Positions 1 to 6,113 of a DNA stretch of 9,857 bases are shown in pieces. The notes beneath the pieces are model-generated. The model was not told the DNA's origin, did not search any database, and saw nothing but the letters and a program-made list of their open reading frames with translations. The DNA comes from Syntrophomonas sp. (GTDB lineage: Bacteria; Bacillota; Syntrophomonadia; Syntrophomonadales; Syntrophomonadaceae), in assembly GCA_028709355.1 (NCBI GenBank), contig JAQVXF010000026.1, forward strand, positions 1 to 9,857, given 5' to 3'. Made by a program: the position numbers and the translations under genes. Every line of letters begins with the position of its first letter. The first letter of the stretch is position 1.

Positions 1-2281
1 AATGCCCAAACCTGCCACTCCTTCGCGGACTGACCAGACTCCGCCAGCAGGTATCAGCAGGCCGCGCCCTGCAGGTCCGGGGGAGAAGCGTCCGGCACCT
101 TCCGGTTGGCAGGACAGGCGCCCAGCTCCTGCGAGTGGACAGGATAGAAGACCACCTTCCCCAGGTGGGCCGGACAGAAGACCGGCTCCCAGCGGAGGAC
201 AGGACAGGAGACCCCAGCAAGGTCCAGGACCCCGCCCGGCTGGAGGTTCACCACCACGTCCCCAGGACAGACGCCCTCAAACAGGTGCCCCGGTGCCGGG
301 GAAGAAACCGTTCGGGGGAGAGGCTAAAAAGCCATTTGATAACAGAGGTGGAGCACCCAGACCGCAGGTCGGAGGTGCCGTTGAAGGTGCCCGCAAACCT
401 GGTTTTGCTGGCAAGGACAAGGCTGGCAAGAAAACTACTCCGCAGAGACCACAACCGGCGGTCAGGGATTACAGCCGTCCTATGAAGAAGGGTAAACACA
501 AACGGAAGAAGGAAGAACAAGTTTTCCAGACCCCCGAAAAGATCCTGGTGGGAGATTTCGTGCAAGTACGCGAACTGGCTGAGATGATGGGCAAGGGCAC
601 AGGAGAAATAGTCAAGAAACTAATGGAACTGGGTATAATGGCCACCATCAACCAGGAGATCGATTTTGAAACGGTAGAGATACTGGGTTCCCTCTTCGAC
701 ATCGCGGTGGAGCGCGAATTGAGCCAAGAGGAACAGATACTGGAGGAGATCATCGATACCCCGGAAAGCTTGGTACCCAGGCCTCCAATCGTTACTGTCA
801 TGGGACATGTCGACCATGGGAAAACCTCATTATTGGATAAAATAAGGCATGCCGATGTGGTTTCCAGTGAAGCTGGGGGTATAACCCAGCATATCGGTGC
901 CTATCAGATCAAGATGGATAACGGCAAATCCATAACCTTTATCGACACCCCGGGGCATGAGGCTTTCACCGCCATGCGGGCCAGGGGGGCCAACCTCACG
1001 GACATAGTAGTTCTGGTGGTTGCCGCTGATGATGGGGTGATGCCGCAGACGATCGAAGCTATAAACCATATCAAAGCAGCTAAGGTGCCTTTCCTGGTAG
1101 CCTTGAATAAGATGGACAAACCCGACGTAAATCCTGATAAAGTCATGCAGCAGTTGACTGAATACAATATTGTTCCCGAGGAATGGGGCGGCGAGACCAT
1201 GTTCATACCGGTATCAGCGAAAACCGGCATGGGCATCGAAAACCTGTTGGACATGACCGCCTTGCTGGCGGAGATGCAGGAATTAAAGGCTAATCCCAAC
1301 CGGCCCGCCGAGGGTGTGGTCATCGAAGCTCAGCTTGACAAAGGCAAAGGTGCAGTTGCCACCGTCCTGGTACAAAAAGGAACTCTGAAAATTGGAGACT
1401 CGATCGTTTGCGGGTTTACCTGGTGCAAAGTGCGAGCCATGACCGATTTCAGGGGACGTCGGGTGGATCTGGCCTATTCTTCGATGCCGATAGAAATTAC
1501 CGGGTGGTCAGAGGTGCCGGAGGTCGGAGAGAAGGTCGTGGTAACCGATGAAAAGATCGCCAAAGAGATTGCCGGTCTGAGATTGAGCGAAAAGAAACTG
1601 GAAGATCAGAAACAGAGCAGTCGGATCTCCCTGGATGATTTCTTCAAGCAGATGCAAAGCACGGGGATAAAGGAACTCAACCTTATCATCAAGGGCGATG
1701 TGGGTGGTTCGATCGAGGCCCTGGCTCAATCATTGCTGCGACTGAGTACCAATGAGGTAAAGGTGAATGTAATCCATTCAGCGGTAGGTGCAGTCACCGA
1801 AACCGATGTGATGTTAGCCTCCGCTTCCAATGCCATAATAATCGGATTCAACGTCCGGCCTGATATCAAAGCCCGCAAATACGGCGAGGAAGAGAATATC
1901 GATATCCGTATGTACCGGGTGATCTATGAGGCTATCGATGACGTCAAAAAGGCGATGGAGGGTCTGCTGGAACCTGAATACCGGGAGAAATATCTGGGCC
2001 GGGCTGAGGTACGGCAGACATTCAAGGTTCCCAACGTGGGCACTGTCGCTGGATCATATATTATCGATGGTAAAATGCAGAGAAATGCTGATATCAGGGT
2101 ATTACGCGATTCGGTCATCATTCATCAGGGCAAACTAAACTCCCTGAAACGCTTCAAAGATGATGTTAAAGAGGTAATGGAAGGTTATGAATGCGGTATG
2201 GGGGTAAGGGATTTCAATGACCTCAAGGAGGGCGATATAATCGAAGCCTATACCATGGAGGAAATCGCCCGGTCCCTGTAG
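1..2281 (+). CDS. infB: Translation initiation factor IF-2 (5' end outside window)
   Basis: GTPase that brings initiator fMet-tRNA to the 30S subunit and promotes 50S joining. The frame is open from base 2 and 759 residues are visible. Residues 1-170 are a Pro/Arg/Gly/Lys-rich disordered linker. An IF2N-type helical domain follows at about 174-240. The G domain has G1 GHVDHGKT (268-275), the switch-I Thr in GGITQH (292-297), G3 DTPGH (315-319), G4 NKMD (369-372) and G5 SAK (405-407). Domains II, III and IV follow, ending in the C-terminal fMet-tRNA-binding barrel (about 660-755). The ATG at base 2 lies within the linker and has no visible upstream context. Bacterial IF-2 normally carries another N-terminal IF2N segment before the linker, so the true start is probably upstream of the window. 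Oddity: tandem decapeptide repeats in the linker (separate entry). rbfA follows after 36 nt. Identity is certain; only the start is unknown. Confidence 0.98.
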   Translation, partial: MPKPATPSRTDQTPPAGISRPRPAGPGEKRPAPSGWQDRRPAPASGQDRRPPSPGGPDRRPAPSGGQDRRPQQGPGPRPAGGSPPRPQDRRPQTGAPVPGKKPFGGEAKKPFDNRGGAPRPQVGGAVEGARKPGFAGKDKAGKKTTPQRPQPAVRDYSRPMKKGKHKRKKEEQVFQTPEKILVGDFVQVRELAEMMGKGTGEIVKKLMELGIMATINQEIDFETVEILGSLFDIAVERELSQEEQILEEIIDTPESLVPRPPIVTVMGHVDHGKTSLLDKIRHADVVSSEAGGITQHIGAYQIKMDNGKSITFIDTPGHEAFTAMRARGANLTDIVVLVVAADDGVMPQTIEAINHIKAAKVPFLVALNKMDKPDVNPDKVMQQLTEYNIVPEEWGGETMFIPVSAKTGMGIENLLDMTALLAEMQELKANPNRPAEGVVIEAQLDKGKGAVATVLVQKGTLKIGDSIVCGFTWCKVRAMTDFRGRRVDLAYSSMPIEITGWSEVPEVGEKVVVTDEKIAKEIAGLRLSEKKLEDQKQSSRISLDDFFKQMQSTGIKELNLIIKGDVGGSIEALAQSLLRLSTNEVKVNVIHSAVGAVTETDVMLASASNAIIIGFNVRPDIKARKYGEEENIDIRMYRVIYEAIDDVKKAMEGLLEPEYREKYLGRAEVRQTFKVPNVGTVAGSYIIDGKMQRNADIRVLRDSVIIHQGKLNSLKRFKDDVKEVMEGYECGMGVRDFNDLKEGDIIEAYTMEEIARSL
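62..211 (+). repeat. Tandem 30-bp / decapeptide repeat in the IF-2 linker
   Basis: Four in-frame 10-residue units lie back to back at residues 31-70 (bases 92-211): PAPSGWQDRR, PAPASGQDRR, PPSPGGPDRR, PAPSGGQDRR. A degenerate unit precedes them at residues 21-30 (PRPAGPGEKR, bases 62-91). A further PQDRR occurs at residues 87-91. The consensus is PAPSGGQDRR. The DNA copies differ mainly at synonymous or near-synonymous positions, so they have diverged but kept phase. This looks like an expanded, positively charged, disordered linker segment. Any function, such as RNA or ribosome contact, is inference. Confidence 0.85.
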
Positions 2282-2302
2282 CCGGCCCTTCATAAATGCC
2301 GG
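2282..2302 (+). other. Short stem-loop in the infB-rbfA gap
   Basis: CCGGC (2282-2286) can pair with GCCGG (2298-2302) around an 11-nt loop. It lies right after the infB stop and just before the rbfA Shine-Dalgarno. No U-tract follows, so it is not a convincing terminator. It may mildly affect message stability or rbfA initiation, but it could be chance. Confidence 0.35.
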
Positions 2303-2304
2303 AT

Positions 2305-2312
2305 AGGAGGGG
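2305..2312 (+). promoter_or_regulatory. rbfA ribosome-binding site
   Basis: AGGAGGGG ends 5 nt before a GTG codon at 2318. This strong Shine-Dalgarno fixes the GTG as the rbfA start, and the resulting N-terminus (MGKRRQAK) fits the family. Confidence 0.85.
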
Positions 2313-2317
2313 TAGAA

Positions 2318-2695
2318 GTGGGTAAACGCAGGCAGGCAAAGATGTCTGTAGAAATAAAACGGATGCTGTCCGCAATAATACAGGATCATATCAAGGATCC
2401 GCGCATCGATTTTACAACGGTCTCCATAACCCGAGTAGATGTCCCGCAGGATATCAGTCATGCGCGCGTCTATATAAGCATAATGGGAGACGAGGAGAAA
2501 CAGAAGGCAACCATGCAGATCCTACAAAAAGCCAAAGGTTTTATGAGGTCGGAACTGGCTCAGGGTCTGCAGATAAGGCATGCTCCGGAGCTTGAGCTAC
2601 GGTTGGACAAATCCATAGAGCAGGGGATCAAGATCTCGGCCCTCCTGGAGAGTCTCCACCAGGAGGAGGCGCAAAAGGAAAAGAATGATGAATAG
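2318..2695 (+). CDS. rbfA: 30S ribosome-binding factor A
   Basis: RbfA is a small KH-like protein that binds the immature 30S subunit and helps finish 16S rRNA maturation, notably at the 5' end and helix 1, and in cold adaptation. The product is 125 residues, in the usual 115-130 range. Family hallmarks are the basic N-terminus (GKRRQAK), the DPRI segment at about residues 27-30, a VSITRVDV strand, the A-VYIS strand at about 49-53, and the C-terminal PELELRLDKSIEQG stretch. The tail is a charged, disordered EEAQKEKNDE. The start is GTG with a strong Shine-Dalgarno. The 3' end overlaps the next gene by 11 nt, which suggests translational coupling. In B. subtilis a ylxP-type gene sits between infB and rbfA; here the gap is only 36 nt, so it is absent at this place. 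Confidence 0.96.
   Translation: MGKRRQAKMSVEIKRMLSAIIQDHIKDPRIDFTTVSITRVDVPQDISHARVYISIMGDEEKQKATMQILQKAKGFMRSELAQGLQIRHAPELELRLDKSIEQGIKISALLESLHQEEAQKEKNDE
2641..2666 (+). promoter_or_regulatory. Hairpin at the 3' end of rbfA, upstream of the nrnA start
   Basis: CCTCCTGG (2641-2648) and CCAGGAGG (2659-2666) form a perfect 8-bp GC-rich inverted repeat with a 10-nt loop, inside the rbfA coding region. The 3' arm contains part of an AGGAGGAGG run (2661-2669), the strongest Shine-Dalgarno-like sequence before nrnA, although its spacing to the start (15 nt or more) is long. Translating ribosomes from rbfA would open it, which fits coupling of the two overlapping genes. The structure is seen; the function is inferred. 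Confidence 0.45.
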
Positions 2696-3653
2696 TCTGT
2701 CCCAGATTGCTCAAGCGATTCGTGACCGGGATGACTTTCTATTGGTTGGGCACTCGATACCCGACGGGGATTGCATAGGTTCTTTGCTGGGCCTCTATCT
2801 GGGTCTGCTTACCCTGGGTAAGCGAACCCGAGTATTCCTCCAAGATAAAGTCCCAGCCATATACAGTTATCTCAGGGGCGCCAATGAAATACTGGGACCC
2901 AACAATGTCGGTAAGCCGGAGACCAACCTCATTTATCTGGACTGCTCGGATCCGGAAAGGGTAGGCGATATTGGGGCGACAATCCTGGCCGATGATCCGT
3001 TCATAATTAATATCGATCACCACCAGAGCAACACCCGTTTTGGTAAGTTGAACTACGTGGACGAAAAAGCTTCCTCAACAGCTGAATTGGTCTTTCTGTT
3101 GCTGGAGCAACTGCAGGTGCAGGCCGACTCGGCCATAGCCAACGCTCTATATATAGGCATATTCCAGGATACCGGTGGATTTCAGCATAGCAGTACCGGC
3201 CCCGCCACCTTCAGGACCGCAGCGGCGCTGATGGAAAAAGGGGTGGACTTGGATGCGGTCAAGCGCAACCTGTTTGAATCCAAAAGTACTGAAGAACTGT
3301 TACTATTGTCCCTGGCTCTGCGCAGTCTGAACAGCAGTGCCGACGGAAAGATCGTATGGATGATATTGAACTACCAAGATGTGGCAGACATCGGAGCTTT
3401 GGAGATCTGCCCCGAAGGCATAATCAATAACACCCTGGCAATCAAAGGAGCCCAAGTAGGACTTCTTTTCCGTGAATTAAGCCCGGGAAATATCAAAGTC
3501 GGTTTGCGGTCCAAGGGCGAAATCGATGTGGCCAGCTTGGCGGCGCAATTCGGCGGGGGAGGCCATCCCCGAGCCGCTGGACTCCAGCTGGCGGGAACAA
3601 TGGAGGACGCCGAAAGAGAAGTGATCCTGGCAGTTGAGAGCGTGATAAGCTAA
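2685..3653 (+). CDS. nrnA: DHH-family oligoribonuclease / pAp phosphatase (NrnA type)
   Basis: DHH/DHHA1 phosphoesterase of the bifunctional NrnA type. Such enzymes degrade short RNA oligonucleotides (nanoRNA) and often dephosphorylate 3'-phosphoadenosine 5'-phosphate with Mn2+, in the cytoplasm. Length is 322 residues, typical of the family. Metal-binding motifs are HSIPDGD (H23, D27, D29), the LDCSD segment (D86), DHH at 111-113 and QDTGG (D162). The C-terminal DHHA1 domain has the substrate-binding GGGHPRAAG at 291-299. The usual TDTG of motif IV is QDTG here, with the metal-binding Asp kept. Two tandem ATGs (2685 and 2688) are possible starts; an AAAGGAA at 2674-2680 suits either. The start lies inside rbfA, and the stop abuts the truB start. 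Its place beside rbfA and pnp suits a role in finishing RNA decay left by PNPase. RecJ- or c-di-AMP phosphodiesterase-like activity is less likely, because there are no membrane or PAS/GGDEF parts. Confidence 0.9.
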   Translation: MMNSLSQIAQAIRDRDDFLLVGHSIPDGDCIGSLLGLYLGLLTLGKRTRVFLQDKVPAIYSYLRGANEILGPNNVGKPETNLIYLDCSDPERVGDIGATILADDPFIINIDHHQSNTRFGKLNYVDEKASSTAELVFLLLEQLQVQADSAIANALYIGIFQDTGGFQHSSTGPATFRTAAALMEKGVDLDAVKRNLFESKSTEELLLLSLALRSLNSSADGKIVWMILNYQDVADIGALEICPEGIINNTLAIKGAQVGLLFRELSPGNIKVGLRSKGEIDVASLAAQFGGGGHPRAAGLQLAGTMEDAEREVILAVESVIS

Positions 3654-4547
3654 GTGGATGGATTTCTCAACGTCAACAAATCATCCGGGATGACCTCCTT
3701 CGATGTGATCAGGAGACTCAAGAAGATCATCCCCCGTCATAAACTGGGGCATCTGGGTACCCTTGATCCCATGGCCGAAGGAGTCCTGCCGGTGGCGGTA
3801 GGATCTGCCACCCGTTTGATAGAATATGTAACTGATACAGACAAGGTTTACCGGGCGTCCATGACATTGGGAGGAGTATCGGATACTCAAGATGCCTGGG
3901 GCGCAATCCAACACCTGCCGGAGATCCATTTCGAGCCCGACCGCTTGGCGTCGCTCCTGACCAAATATACGGGGGCCATCTTGCAAATCCCCCCAATGTA
4001 TTCTGCAGTCCACCACCAGGGAGAGCGCCTGTATGAACTGGCCCGGCAGGGTTTGACCGTAGAAAGAGCAGCCCGACCGATAACGGTACACTCAATAATT
4101 ATTCTGGGAATTGCACAGGATGAGGCGGGGCGGCCGGTAGTAAAAATTGAGGTAGCTTGTTCACAGGGGACTTATATCAGGACCCTGTGCCACGATATCG
4201 GTGCGGAACTGGGCACCGGTGCATATATGTCAGCTCTGGTCCGGATTCAAGCCGGCGTATTCAATATGGAACAGGCGGTGGCTTTGGACGAACTAGACAG
4301 TCATCGAGACAGGCTGAGCGATTGGCTGCACCCGGTTGATTATCCGCTCCAGCACCTCCATGTCGTGACTCTTGATGAGGCAGCCTTAGCCAGGGTTCGC
4401 AATGGTAATCAGGTTTCGATTGAATCGGTTGGAGCGCCCGGAATAAGCAGGATTTACGGGGTTGGTGGTGATCTGGTAGCTATCGCACAGGTTGAGCAAA
4501 GTCAGGACGGGCAATGGCTGCAGCCGCTCAAGGTTCTGAGCAGGTAA
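3654..4547 (+). CDS. truB: tRNA pseudouridine(55) synthase
   Basis: TruB converts U55 in the T-loop of tRNAs to pseudouridine. Length is 297 residues, slightly shorter than B. subtilis or E. coli TruB. The N-terminus MDGFLNVNKSSGMTSFDV is the classic start of the family, so the GTG at 3654, directly after the nrnA TAA, is the start. There is only a weak Shine-Dalgarno (GAGAG near 3636), implying coupling to nrnA. The catalytic Asp is D38 in HLGTLDPMAEGVLPV (33-47). Other family segments are KVYRASMTLG (64-73), DTQDAWG (77-83), QIPPMYSAV (111-119), LYELARQG (126-133) and CSQGTYIRTL (169-178). A PUA-like C-terminal region covers about 232-297. Small oddity: the position after YSAV that is usually Lys is His120. 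The catalytic centre looks intact. Confidence 0.96.
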   Translation: MDGFLNVNKSSGMTSFDVIRRLKKIIPRHKLGHLGTLDPMAEGVLPVAVGSATRLIEYVTDTDKVYRASMTLGGVSDTQDAWGAIQHLPEIHFEPDRLASLLTKYTGAILQIPPMYSAVHHQGERLYELARQGLTVERAARPITVHSIIILGIAQDEAGRPVVKIEVACSQGTYIRTLCHDIGAELGTGAYMSALVRIQAGVFNMEQAVALDELDSHRDRLSDWLHPVDYPLQHLHVVTLDEAALARVRNGNQVSIESVGAPGISRIYGVGGDLVAIAQVEQSQDGQWLQPLKVLSR

Positions 4548-4608
4548 AGTCTTATCTGGAAAGCAGACCGCTGACTTGAAGTCGATAAAATCACTGGGAG
4601 ATGGAGCG

Positions 4609-5574
4609 ATGGAAGTGATCCGGGGAATAGAGAATTATCGAGTCAAAGCCCGACCAGTTTGTCTGGCTTTGGGGAATTTTGATGGTGTGCATAAAGGGCA
4701 TCAGATCCTGATCAAGACCGCAGTGGAGAAGGCGAGCGCCAAGGGGGGGGAATCGGTAGCCTTCATCTTCGATCCCCATCCCATCCAGGTATTGGCTCCA
4801 GAAAAAGCCCCCCTGCTCCTCATAAGCCCCCAGCGCAAAGCAGAATTACTGGACAACCTGGGCTTGGATACCCTGATTTATGCCCCTTTTACTCGGGAGA
4901 TTGCAGGCTGGTCACCGCTGGATTTTGTCCAGAAGATATTGATTGCCGAACTACATGTGGGCAATGTCTGCGTAGGATTCAACTATACCTTCGGGCACCG
5001 GGGCAGTGGCACCCCCGAGACTTTGCAGCAATATGGAAAGCAATTGGGTTTTGAAGTGGACATAATCCCGCCGGTGGTTTTCAGCGGAGAACCCATATCC
5101 AGCAGCCTAATCAGGAAAGCCCTGGCAGAGGGCGATATCCAGACCGCTTATCACATGCTTGGCTATCATCCGTTAGTCGAAGGAATAGTGATTGAGGGCG
5201 AGCGCCGGGGTTCCACCATCGGTTTTCCCACCGCCAATATTGGAGTCGAGGCGGGATACCATATCCCTGGCAAGGGCGTATATGCCGCCTTGGCAGAGGT
5301 GGACGCAATGTTTTTCCAGGCGGTAGTCAACATCGGTCATAAACCGACTTTCCACCCCGAATACCCTTTGGCAGTGGAGGCCCATATAGTTAATTTCAGC
5401 GGCGATCTATACGGCAAGACCATGCGTCTGCAGTTGTTGGCCAAGATACGCGACGAACAGAGATTTGCCTCGGTGGATGAGCTGGTAGCCCAAATTGCCA
5501 GGGACCGTGATCGGTCGCTGGCCATCAGCCAGCCATTCATCAAGGATCAAGAAAGACCGACAGGGGATCTTTAA
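4609..5574 (+). CDS. ribF: Bifunctional riboflavin kinase / FAD synthetase
   Basis: Converts riboflavin to FMN (kinase) and then to FAD (adenylyltransferase). The N-terminal nucleotidyltransferase domain has LGNFDGVHKGH (21-31), FDPHP (54-58), VGFNYTFGHRGSGT (122-135) and ISSSLIR (163-169). The C-terminal riboflavin-kinase barrel has GFPTAN (205-210), KGVYA (222-226), NIGHKPTF (241-248), VEAHI (256-260, with the catalytic Glu) and DLYGK (266-270). I chose the ATG at 4609 (321 residues, MEVIRGIENY) because GGGAG at 4596-4600 is 8 nt upstream and the N-terminus fits the family. A TTG at 4576 would add 11 unsupported residues. It lies 61 nt after truB with no terminator between them, so it is probably in the same operon. 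No FMN riboswitch precedes it. Early in the gene is a run of eight Gs (4743-4750). Confidence 0.96.
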   Translation: MEVIRGIENYRVKARPVCLALGNFDGVHKGHQILIKTAVEKASAKGGESVAFIFDPHPIQVLAPEKAPLLLISPQRKAELLDNLGLDTLIYAPFTREIAGWSPLDFVQKILIAELHVGNVCVGFNYTFGHRGSGTPETLQQYGKQLGFEVDIIPPVVFSGEPISSSLIRKALAEGDIQTAYHMLGYHPLVEGIVIEGERRGSTIGFPTANIGVEAGYHIPGKGVYAALAEVDAMFFQAVVNIGHKPTFHPEYPLAVEAHIVNFSGDLYGKTMRLQLLAKIRDEQRFASVDELVAQIARDRDRSLAISQPFIKDQERPTGDL

Positions 5575-5595
5575 TTAAATGGGGGTTTGCTGAAG

Positions 5596-5624
5596 TTTAC
5601 TTTTGGCGGCTGCTATGTTAAAAT
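5596..5624 (+). promoter_or_regulatory. Probable sigma-A-type promoter for rpsO
   Basis: TTTACT (5596-5601) and TAAAAT (5619-5624) are separated by exactly 17 nt, matching 4/6 and 5/6 of the vegetative consensus. This would start RNA near 5631. An overlapping alternative is an extended -10, TGC-TATGTT (5611-5619), which would start RNA near 5626 but has a poor -35. The site is in the only sizeable gap between ribF and rpsO, where an internal promoter is common in Firmicutes. The call rests on sequence match only. Confidence 0.55.
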
Positions 5625-5625
5625 A

Positions 5626-5789
5626 GGTCCGTTGTTGGTCAGAACTTCTGGCCGTAATGATCAGGAGAGCGGCAGGCTCCGGACCGAATTCAATTTAACA
5701 TAGACCCTTTGGTAACCATAGGCTAGGGTTGACGATTTCACCGACGTCAGTCTTTGTTTGTGGCGCTTATAAGTGAGGAGGTGAAAAAC
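5626..5789 (+). promoter_or_regulatory. Structured rpsO 5' leader (putative S15 autoregulatory RNA)
   Basis: The 5' part can fold into a three-way junction. P1 is GGTCCG (5626-5631) with CGGACC (5680-5685). P2 is GGTCAG (5637-5642) with CTGGCC (5648-5653), with one G-U pair flanked by G-C pairs. P3 is GAGC (5667-5670) with GCTC (5676-5679). Nearer the gene, TGACG (5730-5734) pairs with CGTCA (5745-5749), leaving a 10-nt loop. That loop contains TTTCACC (5736-5742), an exact complement of GGTGAAA (5780-5786), which overlaps the end of the rpsO Shine-Dalgarno. The result would be a pseudoknot over the start region. S15 is known to repress its own mRNA through such leaders in E. coli and Geobacillus. 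Its natural rRNA site is a three-way junction with a GU/GC motif. That this leader binds S15 is inference. Confidence 0.55.
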
Positions 5790-6059
5790 ATGGCTCTGTC
5801 TGCTGAAAAGAAGCAAGAGATTATTAAGTCTTTCCAGGTGCATGAAAACGATACCGGCTCACCGGAGGTTCAAATCGCTATCCTTACGGACAGGATTAAC
5901 TATCTGAATGAGCATCTGAAGGCGAACAAAAAAGACCATCACTCCCGGAGAGGACTGTTGAAAATGGTTGGGCAAAGACGTTCCCTGCTCGATTATTTGA
6001 AGAAGAACGATTTCGATCGTTATCGCAACATAGTGACTAGGTTGGGTCTACGCAGGTAA
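5790..6059 (+). CDS. rpsO: 30S ribosomal protein S15
   Basis: Primary 16S rRNA-binding protein of the small-subunit platform. It binds the helix 20/21/22 junction and forms an intersubunit bridge. Length is 89 residues, exactly the usual size. Signature stretches are HENDTGSPEVQIAILT (15-30), KKDHHSRRGLL (42-52), GQRRSLLDYL (56-65) and the basic end GLRR. The ATG at 5790 is preceded by AGGAGG (5776-5781) with an 8-nt spacer. The frame is open further upstream, but those codons do not fit S15. The gene has its own likely promoter and leader and is followed by pnp, an arrangement conserved widely in bacteria. A stem-loop overlaps its stop codon. Confidence 0.99.
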   Translation: MALSAEKKQEIIKSFQVHENDTGSPEVQIAILTDRINYLNEHLKANKKDHHSRRGLLKMVGQRRSLLDYLKKNDFDRYRNIVTRLGLRR

Positions 6060-6079
6060 AGAGCGGAATGCCGCTCTTT
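6058..6079 (+). terminator. Stem-loop at the rpsO stop (weak terminator or processing site)
   Basis: AAAGAGCGG (6058-6066) and CCGCTCTTT (6071-6079) form a perfect 9-bp stem with an AATG loop. The 5' arm begins within the rpsO TAA codon. The following sequence is CACTTTATATA rather than an unbroken T-run, so termination would at best be partial. It could be an attenuator between rpsO and pnp, an mRNA 3' end stabiliser, or an RNase processing site. In E. coli an RNase III hairpin lies in the same rpsO-pnp gap. Confidence 0.6.
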
Positions 6080-6097
6080 CACTTTATATAGGTTTCG

Positions 6098-6105
6098 AAA
6101 GGAGG
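6098..6105 (+). promoter_or_regulatory. pnp ribosome-binding site
   Basis: AAAGGAGG is a perfect match to the anti-Shine-Dalgarno. With an 8-nt spacer it points to an ATC codon at 6114. No ATG, GTG or TTG occurs in the pnp frame between the rpsO stop and 6165, and the GTG at 6165 has no Shine-Dalgarno. This site therefore decides the pnp start. Confidence 0.85.
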
Positions 6106-6113
6106 AAACTACC

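Noticed and set aside
482..484. Internal IF-2 start (shorter isoform, as in E. coli) at the ATG before KKGKHKRKK.
   Set aside because: No Shine-Dalgarno-like sequence upstream of this ATG.
4576..4608. TTG at 4576 as the ribF start.
   Set aside because: It adds 11 residues outside the family N-terminus; ATG 4609 has a well-spaced GGGAG and fits.
5551..5590. Possible terminator at the end of ribF (AAAGA ... TCTTT).
   Set aside because: Only five A/T-rich pairs with an interrupted inner stem; too weak, and no proper T-tract.
5729..5773. A second promoter from TTGACG (5729-5734) with TATAAG (5768-5773).
   Set aside because: The gap is 33 nt, far from the required 16-19, and nothing at 17 nt resembles a -10.
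5754..5789. N-terminal extension of S15 from a TTG at 5754.
   Set aside because: S15 begins MALSAEKK at 5790 after a strong ribosome-binding site; the extension would overlap the leader structure and fits no S15.
6085..6090. TATATA as a -10 for a pnp promoter.
   Set aside because: The position 17 nt upstream (within the rpsO hairpin) bears no -35 resemblance.
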